A stretch of 64,000 nucleotides of DNA from VRUE01 sp963715455 (GCA_963715455.1 OY970245.1:1984001-2048000); one strand, 5' to 3'; counted from the stretch's first letter, positions 41,818 through 50,382 are shown. Translations and numbers: made by a program. Notes: a model not told the origin generated them from the sequence alone.

Positions 41818-41914
41818 TCGTTCAACCAAGCTGGCAGTTGAGCCATCTCGTGCCGAAACACGAGACCTCTGACTTTGCGCCCCTGCCTCGCGACAGGTTT
41901 GCCCTTATTCAGCT
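41818..41914 (-). ncRNA. Cyclic di-GMP-I (GEMM-I) riboswitch
   Basis: The minus strand reads AAGGGCAAACC, a GNRA-capped stem (CCTGTC-GCGA-GGCAGG), GGGCGCAAAGTCAGAGGTCT, a second hairpin (CTCGTG/CACGAG), then ATGGCTCAACTGCCAGCTTGG. That is the order of conserved elements in the class I c-di-GMP aptamer: GGCAAACC, GNRA tetraloop, CGCAAAG, and a closing AGC-GGTT segment. It lies 40-130 nt upstream of the secreted protein's ATG. Confidence 0.85.
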
Positions 41915-42092
41915 GACTTATGTGTGGAGGCGACCATCGCCCAAAGTCGCTGGAAAGTGAAGGAATTTCGAACAAATGTCCACAAAACTAGGCGTTTTTC
42001 GAGCAGCTCACGCACGGACAGCGTGCAAGCTTCAACCGCTTTGCGCATAGGCCGATAGGAGATGGGCAGCCGCTAGAGCCGCTGCAAGACAC

Positions 42093-43403
42093 ATGGCCAC
42101 CACCACAAATACGCGCGAGCTCGAGCAGCTGTTCGCTCAGGGCAGGGCCCGCGCCGTGCTGCCGGCGCACGGCCGCGAGCGTCTGGTCGAGGTCGGCGCC
42201 GCGCTCGGCTTTCTGCTCACGGCGATCGCGATGGCCGTGCTGGTCCCCTCAGTGCGCAGCGTCGACCTGGCCACACTGGCAATCCTCGCCGTCGCCTACT
42301 TCATCGCCTGTCAGGCCCAGTTCGACATCGCCGACGGCTACACGGTGCCAACCGAGCTGGTGCTCGTGCCGATGCTCTTTCTCCTCCCCACGCCGGCCGT
42401 ACCCCTGATCGTCAGCGCCTGCTGGGCGCTGGGACGAATCGTCGACTACAGCACGGGCCGCACGAGCATCTACCGCGTCTTTCACGTCTTCGGCGACTGC
42501 TGGCACGCCGTCGGGCCGGCGGCTGTACTGATCGTCGCCGGCGCCCAGGTCTTTGCCTGGTCGGAGTGGCCGATCTACGCCTTCGCGCTCCTCGCCCAGT
42601 TCGGATTCGACTTTGCTGCGACAACGCTGCGCGCGCACCTGATCGACGGCTCCTCACCTCGCGAGGAGCTGCGCCTGCTCGCTCCGGTCTACGCGCTGGA
42701 TGCCGCCCTTGCGCCAATCGGCCTGCTCGTCGCCTACGCGGCGATTGAGCTTGGACCCGCCGTCTGCCTGCTCGCCATCCCGCTCGCTGCCGTTCTCGCC
42801 GTGCTCTCGCGCGAGCGGGAGACGCGGATCGAACAGGCGCTTGAGCTGAGCGCCGCGTACCAGGGGACTGCGCTGCTGCTCGGCGACGTGGTCGAGGCCG
42901 ACCATGCCTATACCGGCAGCCACAGCCGCGACGTGGTCGAGCTCTCGCTCGCGGTCAGCGACCAGCTCGGACTCGACCTCGAGCAGCGCCGCAACGTGGA
43001 GTTCGCGGCCCTGCTGCACGATGTCGGCAAGATCGCCGTGCCCCAGGAGATCATCGACAAGCCCGGCGCGCTCGACGACGAGGAGTGGGAGATCATGCGT
43101 CGCCACACGATCGAAGGCGAGACGATGCTCAACCGCGTCGGCGGTGTCCTCGCCGAGGTCGGCCGCATCGTCCGCTCCTCCCACGAGCATTACGATGGCA
43201 GCGGCTACCCCGACGGCTTGGCCGGCGAGCAGATCCCGATCGAGGCCCGCATCGTCACCTGCTGCGATGCCTTCAGTGCAATGACGACGACGCGGTCGTA
43301 TCGCAAGGCGATGTCGGTCGAGGCGGCGGTTGCCGAGCTGCATGCATGCTCTGGGACGCAGTTCGACCCGGAGGTGGTGCGAGCGTTGGTGGCGATTGCC
43401 TAG
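42093..43403 (+). CDS. Membrane-anchored HD-GYP c-di-GMP phosphodiesterase
   Basis: 436 aa. Residues 1-235 hold seven or so hydrophobic segments, a MASE-like sensor region (LGFLLTAIAMAVLVP, LATLAILAVAYFIA, VPMLFLLPTPAVPLIVSACW ...). The rest is an HD-GYP domain: HSRDVVELSLAVSDQLGL, FAALLHDVGKIAVPQEII, MRRHTIEGETML, SSHEHYDGSGYPDGLAGEQI, and CCDAFSAMTTTRSYRKAMS. The HD and GYP residues are intact, so it should degrade c-di-GMP. It is divergent from the riboswitch-controlled gene, so the two may form a small local circuit. Confidence 0.93.
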   Translation: MATTTNTRELEQLFAQGRARAVLPAHGRERLVEVGAALGFLLTAIAMAVLVPSVRSVDLATLAILAVAYFIACQAQFDIADGYTVPTELVLVPMLFLLPTPAVPLIVSACWALGRIVDYSTGRTSIYRVFHVFGDCWHAVGPAAVLIVAGAQVFAWSEWPIYAFALLAQFGFDFAATTLRAHLIDGSSPREELRLLAPVYALDAALAPIGLLVAYAAIELGPAVCLLAIPLAAVLAVLSRERETRIEQALELSAAYQGTALLLGDVVEADHAYTGSHSRDVVELSLAVSDQLGLDLEQRRNVEFAALLHDVGKIAVPQEIIDKPGALDDEEWEIMRRHTIEGETMLNRVGGVLAEVGRIVRSSHEHYDGSGYPDGLAGEQIPIEARIVTCCDAFSAMTTTRSYRKAMSVEAAVAELHACSGTQFDPEVVRALVAIA

Positions 43404-43421
43404 AAGGAAGTTCGCTGGCTC

Positions 43422-44060
43422 TCAAGCAGCAGCGGCGTCGTCGTCCCCAGAGGGGTCGTCAGCCGGCTTTGCCTCGTCCTCGGCCGGCTTTGCCTCGTCC
43501 TCGGCTTTGGCGGCCTCTTTGCCCGGCGCCAGCAGCATGCTCATGTTGCGACCTTCCTGTAGCGGCTGGGACTCGATCACGGCGAGGCCGTCGAGGTCCT
43601 CGAAGAGACGTTGCAACAGAGCCCGGCCACGCTCGGGGTGGGCCTGCTCGCGGCCGCGGAACATGATCGTGATCTTGACCTTGTCCTGATGGCGCAGGAA
43701 GCGCTCGACGTGGCCCTTCTTGGTCTCGTAGTCGTGGTCGGCGATCTTCGGCCGCAGCTTGATCTCGCGGATGTTGACCTGCTGCTGGTGCTTGCGGGCC
43801 TGCTTCTGCTTCTGCTCTTGCTCGTACTTGTACTTCGAGTAGTCGAGCAGGCGGGTGACCGGCGGTTTCGAGTTGGGCGCCACCTCGACCAGGTCGAGGT
43901 CGGCCTCCTGGGCGCGTTTCAGCGCCTCGTTGATCTCGACCACACCAAGCTGCTCGCCGTCGGCCCCGATCAAGCGGACCTTGGGCACGCGGATCCGCTC
44001 GTTGATCCGAGTCGTGTCGCGCTCTGGGGGGCGCCGATCGAACCTACGCGGGACCGGCAC
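43422..44060 (-). CDS. infC: Translation initiation factor IF-3
   Basis: 212 aa. The N-terminal domain INERIRVPKVRLIGADGEQL, linker SKYKYEQEQKQKQARKHQQQ, and C-terminal VNIREIKLRPKIADHDYETK, VKITIMFRGREQAHPERG are canonical. A low-complexity acidic tail (EDEAKPAEDEAKPADD) with a duplicated DEAKPA unit extends it. Start GTG 44060 is the furthest in-frame start; the true one may be a rare ATT/ATC codon further in. Follows thrS but not rpmI. Confidence 0.95.
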   Translation of the reverse strand: MPVPRRFDRRPPERDTTRINERIRVPKVRLIGADGEQLGVVEINEALKRAQEADLDLVEVAPNSKPPVTRLLDYSKYKYEQEQKQKQARKHQQQVNIREIKLRPKIADHDYETKKGHVERFLRHQDKVKITIMFRGREQAHPERGRALLQRLFEDLDGLAVIESQPLQEGRNMSMLLAPGKEAAKAEDEAKPAEDEAKPADDPSGDDDAAAA

Positions 44061-44203
44061 TAGTGAAAGGAGAGGTGGTGCTTCAAGTGGACGAGGGATC
44101 GAAAGGCGGGCACGGGACGCTCAGCGGCGGCGCGAGGTGTTTGGCGTGCCTGCGTTCAAGTGTCCGCAGTATAGACAGAGGCCGGCGCGCTTAGGGCGAG
44201 CGT

Positions 44204-46150
44204 TCAGCCGGACTCGCTCTCGGCGCGCACTCGGGCGGCGAACTCGGCGACCGGCATCGTCCCCAACTCGCCGTCCCCGTGGGATCGCACAGCGACGCCG
44301 CCGACCTCCTGCTCGCGGTCGCCGACGACCAACATGTAGGGGTAACGGCCCAGCTCCGCGTCGCGGATCTTCTTTCCGACCGACTCCGAACGGGGGTCGA
44401 CCTCGACCCGCACACCGGCCTCGCGCAGCTCGGCGGCGACCCGCTCGGCGTACGCGTTATGCGGGTCGGAGACCGGCAGGACGATCGCCTGCATGGGCGC
44501 CAGCCAGACCGGGAAACGGCCGGCGTAGTGCTCGATGAGGATTCCGGCGAAGCGCTCCATCGAGCCGAGCAGGGCGCGGTGGATCATCACCGGCCGCTGC
44601 TGGACGTCGTCGGCGTCGGTGTAGGAGAGGTCGAAGCGCTCGGGCATGAAGAAGTCGACCTGGCAGGTGCCGCATTGCCAGGAGCGGCCCAGCGCGTCGG
44701 TGACGTGGAAGTCGATCTTCGGTCCGTAGAAGGCACCGTCACCGGGGTTGAGCTGGTGCTCGCGGTCCTGGCGCTCGAGCGCGCCGCGCAGCGCCTCCTC
44801 GGCCTGCGCCCACTGCTCGTCAGTGCCGATCGACTTCTCCGGCCGGGTCGAGAGCTCGACCCGCACGTCCTCGAAGCCGAAGCGTGCATAGAGCTCGTCG
44901 ATCGCCTCGCAGACAGAGCCGACCTCATCGACGACCTGCTCCGGCGTGCAGTAGACGTGGGCATCGTCCTGGGTGAAGGCGCGCACCCGCAGCAGGCCGT
45001 GCAGGACACCCTCGCGCTCGGCCCGGGAAACCTGGCCGAACTCGGCGATGCGCAGCGGCAGCTCGCGGTAGGAGTGGCGCTCGGCGCCGAAGACGAGGCA
45101 GGCCCCGGGGCAGTTCATCGGCCGCAGCGCGTACTCGCGCTCGCCCGACTCGGTGAAGTACATGTTCTCGCGGTAGTTGTCCCAGTGGCCGGAGCGGTGC
45201 CAGAGCTCGACGTCCATCACCTCGGGCGTCTTGATCTCCTCGTAGCCGCGCTTGCGAAGCTGGGCCTGGACCTCGGCCTCGATGAGGCGCAGCAGAGTCG
45301 TGCCGTTGGCCAGCCAAAAGGGCATTCCGGGCGCCTCCTCGCGCAGCATGAAGATGCCGAGCTGGGGGCCGAGGCGGCGGTGGTCGCGCTTCTTCGCCTC
45401 CTCGATTCGCTCGAGGTGGGCAGCGAGGTCCTTCCTGGAGAAGAAGGCGGTGCCGTAGATGCGGGTCAGCATTTGGCGCGACTCGTCGCCGCGCCAGTAA
45501 GCGCCGGCCAGCGAGTTGAGCTTGATCGTCTTGATCCGCCCGGTCGAGGGACCGTGGGGGCCGCGGCAGAGGTCCTCGAAGGGGCCGTTGCGATAGAGCG
45601 AGACGGTCTCGACCCCTTCGCCCACGATCAGGTCGCGGATCAGCTCGACCTTGTACTCCTCGCCTTGGCCCTCAAAGATTTCGATCGCCTCGGCGACAGG
45701 CACGTCACGACGCTCGAAGGGCTCATCGGCCTCGATGTGGGCCCGCATCGCCACCTCGATCTTCTCCAGGTCGGCGTCGGTCACCTTGACCCCCTCGGGG
45801 AAGTCGAAGTCGTAGTAGAAGCCATCTTCGATCGCCGGCCCGATCGTCACCTTGGTGCCGGGGTAGAGCTCCTGCACCGCCTCGGCCATCACGTGGGCGG
45901 CGTCGTGGCGGATCAGGGCGAGCGCCCCGGGGTCGCGGTCGGTGAGGATCGCGATCTCGGCCCCATCGGGCAGCGGCGCCGCGAGGTCGCGCAGCTCGCC
46001 ATCAACCTTGATCGCCAGGGCGGCCTTGGCCAGCCCGGGGCCGATCGCCGCAGCGGCATCAGCACCGGTGGCGCCACCAGCCAGCTCCAACGGCTCCCCG
46101 TCGGGCAACTTGACGGTGATCTTTTGGGTGGCCGCCTCGATGGAGGCCAT
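44204..46150 (-). CDS. thrS: Threonyl-tRNA synthetase
   Basis: A 648-aa class II enzyme. TGS domain (ITVKLPDGEPLELAGG), editing domain with RHDAAHVMAEAVQELYPG and the conserved HxxxH/C-H zinc-like site, catalytic motifs YALRPMNCPG, RIAEFGQVSRAEREG, HVTDALGRSWQCGTCQVDF, HRALLGSMERF, and a C-terminal anticodon domain (WLAPMQAIVLPVSD). ATG 46150 gives the usual length. ATG 46195 (MEHKRRSQ) is an in-frame alternative, but that codon lies inside the hairpin at 46158-46236. Confidence 0.96.
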   Translation of the reverse strand: MASIEAATQKITVKLPDGEPLELAGGATGADAAAAIGPGLAKAALAIKVDGELRDLAAPLPDGAEIAILTDRDPGALALIRHDAAHVMAEAVQELYPGTKVTIGPAIEDGFYYDFDFPEGVKVTDADLEKIEVAMRAHIEADEPFERRDVPVAEAIEIFEGQGEEYKVELIRDLIVGEGVETVSLYRNGPFEDLCRGPHGPSTGRIKTIKLNSLAGAYWRGDESRQMLTRIYGTAFFSRKDLAAHLERIEEAKKRDHRRLGPQLGIFMLREEAPGMPFWLANGTTLLRLIEAEVQAQLRKRGYEEIKTPEVMDVELWHRSGHWDNYRENMYFTESGEREYALRPMNCPGACLVFGAERHSYRELPLRIAEFGQVSRAEREGVLHGLLRVRAFTQDDAHVYCTPEQVVDEVGSVCEAIDELYARFGFEDVRVELSTRPEKSIGTDEQWAQAEEALRGALERQDREHQLNPGDGAFYGPKIDFHVTDALGRSWQCGTCQVDFFMPERFDLSYTDADDVQQRPVMIHRALLGSMERFAGILIEHYAGRFPVWLAPMQAIVLPVSDPHNAYAERVAAELREAGVRVEVDPRSESVGKKIRDAELGRYPYMLVVGDREQEVGGVAVRSHGDGELGTMPVAEFAARVRAESESG

Positions 46151-46157
46151 GCTACGC

Positions 46158-46236
46158 GGCGCCGCCCATCCCTGACTTCGTCTTTTGTGCTCCATATGCC
46201 CCCACAAAGACGAAGTCAGCCGGGTTAGGGGGCGCC
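46158..46236. repeat. Long imperfect hairpin upstream of thrS
   Basis: CTGACTTCGTCTTTTGTG (46172-46189) pairs with its complement at 46203-46219 with one bulged T, flanked by GGCGCC on both sides. The stop codon of the membrane-protein gene (46225-46227) is inside the right flank. It lies just ahead of thrS, so it could be a terminator or a thrS leader structure. No T-box elements were seen. Confidence 0.7.
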
Positions 46237-48039
46237 TTGGCGGGCTTGGCGGACGGCGATTAGGGGGCAGGGGCTGGGGCCCTGGACGGGGGCGGTTCGT
46301 TCCCAGAGCGTGTAAGGAGACGCGGTGCGCGTACGGCGGAAGCCGGGGAACGGTGACTCCCCGTCGTTCAATTCGACGATCACGAAGCGCACGCCGGGCG
46401 GCGGCTTGGCATCTGCTTCCTCTGCCGATTCGATGCAGACGCGGCCGCCGCGCAGCTCCCAAGCGACGTAGGAAGTGCCGTGTTCGTCATTGAGCAACTG
46501 ACGTGAGGCGAGCACCAGGGTTGGCCCCTCTCCAACATCGGTGCGCAGGCCGGTAAGCGCTGGGGTGTAGGAGGTCGGGCCGACCGGCGCGTTGGCCAAC
46601 GCCAACAGCGAGCAGCCACCGGCTGCCAGCAGGTAGAGCCAGGCGACCGGGCGGCGCAGCAAGGGCAGGACGATGGCCAGGGCGGCGATCGGAGCACCGA
46701 TCTCGATCGCCTTGGCGGCCGTGTAGGGCGTGCCGCCGAGGCGGGCCGCCGCGTAGGCGAGTGCTGCGGCGGCAAGGCCGGCAATGAGCGCCGTCTCACG
46801 ACGGCGCCAGGCGAGCCCCGCCCCGTAGACGAGCAGGATCGCGGCGAAGGCCGCGCCGAGGTAGTAGCCGAACGCCGGCACTACCCCGTCGCCGGGGCTG
46901 AGGCGGAAGTCGCCCGAGGGCCAGATCCCCAGCGCCTCGAAAGGCGAGACCTGGCCGAAGAGGTTGCCGAGGCCGGGGCCGTTGGGGTCGAAGGTCTCGA
47001 ACTGCTGGAAGTCGATCATGCGGCCGATCTCGGGGGCGATCAAGACAGCGAAGAGAAGGACGGCGTACAGCGCTGCGCGCCAGGCGGCGGGGCCCGTCGC
47101 GACTGCAGGGGGGCCTGCGGGCGGGGGCTGCGCCTCCGTTCTCGGCCCCCCTGCATCCGCGCCACCCGCCGACAGGCGGAATCGGCTGATGGCGTATTCC
47201 GTTGCCGCCCAGATGACTGCGGCGCCGAACAGCCAGATGAGGCCGGGGAAGCTGTAGGTGTAGACGCTGCCGGCGGCGAGGACGGCTGCCGGGATAAATC
47301 GGAGCTGGAGCTGGCGCCATTCGGGGTTATGGGACGACTCGCGCAGGGCGAGGACGAAGGCGAGGAAGACGAGGGCCTGCATGGTCTCCTTGAAGGCGCC
47401 CTGGGCGAAATAGGAGGCGACCATGTAGGTGAGGCCGACAACTAGCGCCGCCGGGATGCTCAGGAGCGCTGGCTGGTCGCGGAAGGCAGCCAGAGCGGTG
47501 AGTGAAGCGAGCACCGCGACCGCCACCGTCAAGCCGCTGAAGCCTTGCACGAGACCGATGCCGAGGCCCTCGTGCAGAGCGACCACGATGGCGTGGGGAC
47601 CGAGTGGGTAGCCCTGATGCAGAAGCTGCGAGCCGTGGTCGGCGGCAAGCCGATCGGTGGCCAGCAGGTGCTGGGACATATCCGGGTTGAAGCTCGTCCC
47701 GAGGATTCCGAAGTGGCCCTCGGCGATGAACGGCAGCGCGGTCGCGACCAAGGCCAGCAGGGCAACCGGCGCGCCCACCCGCAACGCCTCTCTTCCACCT
47801 TCCAGGCGACCCCAGAGGTAGACGATCGCCGCAACGACGAAGGCGAGCACCACCGCGGCCGAGCTGGCGCCGCCACCGGGCAACCTCACCGTCCCCCAGC
47901 AGATCGCGCAAAGCAGGGCCAAGCCGACAGCCGGTGCCAGCCACGACCAGCGCCGCACCCCGCAGAGGCCGACCGCCGCCTGCCCGATCGCCAGCGAGGC
48001 GCCACAGACGGCGATCACGGCTGCATAGGTCCCGACCAC
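46225..48039 (-). CDS. Polytopic membrane protein, GT-C glycosyltransferase-like topology
   Basis: 604 aa with roughly a dozen hydrophobic segments, then a 110-residue C-terminal globular part. FGILGTSFNPDMSQHLLATDRL between helices resembles the acidic first-loop DxD-like region of GT-C enzymes (N-x-D here), but no family motif is firm. SVYTYSFPGLIWLF and LGGTPYTAAKAIEIGAP look conserved. The C-terminal region reads TSYVAWELRGGRVCIES. A role in envelope sugar transfer is inferred from topology only. Start GTG 48039. Confidence 0.65.
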   Translation of the reverse strand: MVGTYAAVIAVCGASLAIGQAAVGLCGVRRWSWLAPAVGLALLCAICWGTVRLPGGGASSAAVVLAFVVAAIVYLWGRLEGGREALRVGAPVALLALVATALPFIAEGHFGILGTSFNPDMSQHLLATDRLAADHGSQLLHQGYPLGPHAIVVALHEGLGIGLVQGFSGLTVAVAVLASLTALAAFRDQPALLSIPAALVVGLTYMVASYFAQGAFKETMQALVFLAFVLALRESSHNPEWRQLQLRFIPAAVLAAGSVYTYSFPGLIWLFGAAVIWAATEYAISRFRLSAGGADAGGPRTEAQPPPAGPPAVATGPAAWRAALYAVLLFAVLIAPEIGRMIDFQQFETFDPNGPGLGNLFGQVSPFEALGIWPSGDFRLSPGDGVVPAFGYYLGAAFAAILLVYGAGLAWRRRETALIAGLAAAALAYAAARLGGTPYTAAKAIEIGAPIAALAIVLPLLRRPVAWLYLLAAGGCSLLALANAPVGPTSYTPALTGLRTDVGEGPTLVLASRQLLNDEHGTSYVAWELRGGRVCIESAEEADAKPPPGVRFVIVELNDGESPFPGFRRTRTASPYTLWERTAPVQGPSPCPLIAVRQARQGAP

Positions 48040-48169
48040 GAGGCCGCGAGCCTAGAGGACTCGCCTACCGCCGAAGCCTCGGGTCGCGCGGGCGCAAACG
48101 GTGGAGTTTGCCGACTAACTTCTCAATTACTCATATAGATTGCCGGGCAATCGACCTCTGGATGGACTG

Positions 48170-48931
48170 ATGCAATCCACAAAGCTTCTGCTTGTCTCGA
48201 TCGTCGGCGTGCTCGCGATGCTGGCGCTCAATCCCACGGGAGCGCTCGCCCTCGACTACGACTGCGAAGACTTCGCCTCGCAGGAGGAAGCGCAGGAATA
48301 CCTGCTGCCCGGCGACCCATACGGCCTCGATGGCGACGACGACGGCGTCGCTTGTGAGGACCTGCCCTCGGAAGGGGGTGGTGGTGGCGGGCCATCCGAA
48401 CCACCTCCACCGCCACCCCAGCTGGACAAGGACGTTGCGCGGGCAGCGGCCGAGGATGCCGCAGCGTCGTTTATACGCCGCAGCCAGCACCTCGACACCA
48501 AGGCCTTCAAGGGCTGTCGCCGCAAGGCCCTCCAGCGTGTCAACTGTCGTTTCCTTGCTCACGGCGAGAGCAGCGCCGGCCAAATCTCGTGTCGCTTCAA
48601 GGTCTCGGTCGAAGGCACCAACGAGAGCCACTCGGCCGAGGTTGGCCGCGTGACCTGCCACACCAAGCAGCCACGGCTCAGCTACAGCCGCGCCAGGCAG
48701 GCCCTACGCCGCGCCGCGATCGACCTCGCCGGCAGACCGGTACCACTCGACATCAGCCGCCTCAGCCCATCCAAGTTCTGGGCCTGGACCGAGTGGTCCA
48801 CCCAGGCCGCCCCGGGCTCGACCGTGGTCGAGACGTGCTACGCGGAGCTGACGGCCGAACTGCGCAGCGACTCGTTGCGCATCCGCAGGCCCGTCCTCGA
48901 ATGCAAGGAGGAGCCGGCATCCGCCGCCTAG
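48170..48931 (+). CDS. Secreted Excalibur-domain protein
   Basis: 253 aa. Signal peptide KLLLVSIVGVLAMLALNPTGALA is followed at once by an Excalibur calcium-binding motif (DYDCEDFASQEEAQEYL, then DPYGLDGDDDGVACEDLP), a Gly/Pro linker, and a Cys-containing C-terminal domain (CRRKALQRVNCRF, CYAELTAELRS). Excalibur domains use the DxDxDGxxCE loop to bind calcium at the cell surface. ATG 48170 precedes the signal peptide. Possible -10 TATAGA at about 48133. Confidence 0.8.
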   Translation: MQSTKLLLVSIVGVLAMLALNPTGALALDYDCEDFASQEEAQEYLLPGDPYGLDGDDDGVACEDLPSEGGGGGGPSEPPPPPPQLDKDVARAAAEDAAASFIRRSQHLDTKAFKGCRRKALQRVNCRFLAHGESSAGQISCRFKVSVEGTNESHSAEVGRVTCHTKQPRLSYSRARQALRRAAIDLAGRPVPLDISRLSPSKFWAWTEWSTQAAPGSTVVETCYAELTAELRSDSLRIRRPVLECKEEPASAA

Positions 48932-48961
48932 ACTGGCGGCTATGCCGCCATGCGGGGACGA

Positions 48962-49034
48962 TGGGCGCTACTGGGCTCGAACCAGTGACCTCCAGCTTGT
49001 CGAGCTGGCGCTCTCCCAACTGAGCTAAGCGCCC
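48962..49034 (-). tRNA. tRNA-Val (anticodon GAC)
   Basis: A 73-nt cloverleaf: acceptor GGGCGCT/AGCGCCC with A73, D arm TAGCTCAGTTGGGAGAGC, anticodon stem CCAGC/GCTGG with loop TCGACAA, T arm ACTGG-TTCGAGC-CCAGT. CCA is not encoded. The T arm and variable loop match actinobacterial tRNA-Val, and the loop gives GAC. Position 33 is C instead of the almost universal U. Confidence 0.9.
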
Positions 49035-49210
49035 CGGGGGCCTGAATCTAGCAGCGGCGGGCCGAGCGAAGGCCTTGGCTCAAGTCCTCCCTTGCACGAG
49101 TCGATGCAAGGGGTGCAACTTTCTCTCGAACGCGGTGTTTATCGAGACAGAGCTGAGGACTGACGAGCCAGGGAGACCGAGCTTTCTTTGGTGGCACGTC
49201 CTTCGGAAGC

Positions 49211-49236
49211 AAAGGGCCCCGCAAGGGGCCCTTTTC
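49211..49236. terminator. Bidirectional intrinsic terminator
   Basis: AAAGGGCCCC-GCAA-GGGGCCCTTT forms a 10-bp stem with T residues following on both strands. It ends the yjbQ transcript (minus) and could stop + strand transcription from the Excalibur gene. Confidence 0.75.
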
Positions 49237-49255
49237 CGTTCTCGCGTGGCGAACC

Positions 49256-49672
49256 TCAGGCGAGCACTTGGACGATGACGGTGCGCTCACGCGGCCGGTC
49301 GTCGAAGTCGATCAGCACGAGCTGCTGCCAGGTACCCAGCGCCAGTCGCCCGTCGATCACCGGCACGGTCTCAGAGGGACCAATGATCGAAGCCCGCTGG
49401 TGGGCGTGCGAGTTGCTGTCGTGGTTGAGCCGGTTGTGCTCGTAGTCGCCCTGCGCCGGAATCAACCGCTCGAGCATCTCCCGCAGGTCGTGCACGCCGC
49501 CGGGCTCGAACTCCATCGTCGTGATCGCCGCAGTCGAGCCACGTACAAAGGCAGTCGCCTGGCCTGGATTCACCCCGGACGCTTCGACAACGCGCTGAAT
49601 CTCGGCAGTGATGTCGACGACGTGGCCATCGCCCTGCGTTGAGAGGCTCAGCTCTGCCGTGTGCACGGACAT
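49256..49672 (-). CDS. YjbQ/UPF0047-family protein
   Basis: 138 aa from ATG 49672. The family signature is complete: VRGSTAAITTMEFEPGGVHD, LIPAQGDYEHNRLNHDSNSH, HQRASIIGPSETVPVIDGRL, LALGTWQQLVLIDFDDRPRER. Homologs have weak thiamine-phosphate synthase activity in vitro; the physiological role is unclear. The conserved H/D/N residues are consistent with metal binding. Confidence 0.9.
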   Translation of the reverse strand: MSVHTAELSLSTQGDGHVVDITAEIQRVVEASGVNPGQATAFVRGSTAAITTMEFEPGGVHDLREMLERLIPAQGDYEHNRLNHDSNSHAHQRASIIGPSETVPVIDGRLALGTWQQLVLIDFDDRPRERTVIVQVLA

Positions 49673-49770
49673 GGGATCAAGGTATCCACTTGAGCAGCTG
49701 GTGCCCCTCACATGCGTCCCGAAAAATAAGGACTAGACGAATACTCAGTTAAAGAGATAGTTTTACGGCC

Positions 49771-50382
49771 CTGTCGGAGAACACGAAAACCAGCTTCTTC
49801 GGACCGTGGCTGCGCGCCTCGCCGATACTGGCGCTGCTAGCGGTCCTGCTCTATGCGGGTGCTGGCGGGTTTGAGGACGGCGCTTCCTTCTGGTCGGTCC
49901 TCGCCCTTGGATCGATCATTGCTGCCGCAGCCTTGAGCGCCGGCATGCTGCTCGGGTTCCTTTTTGGTCTTCCGCGCACGCTCGATCAGAGCGATTCCAC
50001 CGCCCCCTTGGTCACAAACACGAACCTAGACCAGATCTCCGACTGGCTGACCAAGATCCTCATCGGCCTGGGCTTGGTCGAGCTGGGCAAGATCGCCGGC
50101 GGAGTCGACAGCCTCGCCGCGGCCGCTGTCCCGGGCTTGGGTGGTGGCGATGACGCGCATGCCTTTGCGGTCGCACTGCTGATCTACTCAGCGGTCGATG
50201 GATTCCTAGTCGGCTACCTCTGGACACGCATCATCGTCAGCCGGCGGCTCAAGGAAGCGGCTGAATACTTGGCGCGCGTGCAAGACACGGCGCAGGTGCT
50301 GAGCGCACCTCCGCCGGCAGCGCCTCCCCCTCTGCCACCCCGTCCAGGCAGCCCCGATGCCGCGAGTACAATAGGTCCATGA
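49771..50382 (+). CDS. Membrane protein, start codon unclear
   Basis: Open from TAA 49750 to TGA 50382. The family hallmark is LLGFLFGLPRTLDQS followed by NTNLDQISDWLTKILIGLGL, then SAVDGFLVGYLWTRIIV and a Pro-rich tail. I recall similar proteins widely in bacteria, of unknown function. The first helix (PILALLAVLLYAGAGG) lies upstream of the first normal starts (TTG 49933, ATG 49945), so a non-standard start such as CTG 49771 is likely. The gene shares ATGA with the coiled-coil gene behind it. Confidence 0.6.
   Translation: MSENTKTSFFGPWLRASPILALLAVLLYAGAGGFEDGASFWSVLALGSIIAAAALSAGMLLGFLFGLPRTLDQSDSTAPLVTNTNLDQISDWLTKILIGLGLVELGKIAGGVDSLAAAAVPGLGGGDDAHAFAVALLIYSAVDGFLVGYLWTRIIVSRRLKEAAEYLARVQDTAQVLSAPPPAAPPPLPPRPGSPDAASTIGP

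Noticed and set aside
44065..44190. Good ribosome-site-like AAGGAG on the + strand upstream of infC with a 37-codon frame
   Set aside because: It is antisense to the thrS-infC junction, unlike any known peptide, and the purine run is simply the complement of the pyrimidine-rich infC leader.
46151..46224. T-box leader for thrS
   Set aside because: No T-box bulge sequence or specifier stem could be found; only a simple hairpin is present.
46158..46236. The hairpins at 23311 and 46158 as further copies of the family A element
   Set aside because: Their stems share no core sequence with 8025-8076 or 62931-62982; only the position next to stop codons is common.
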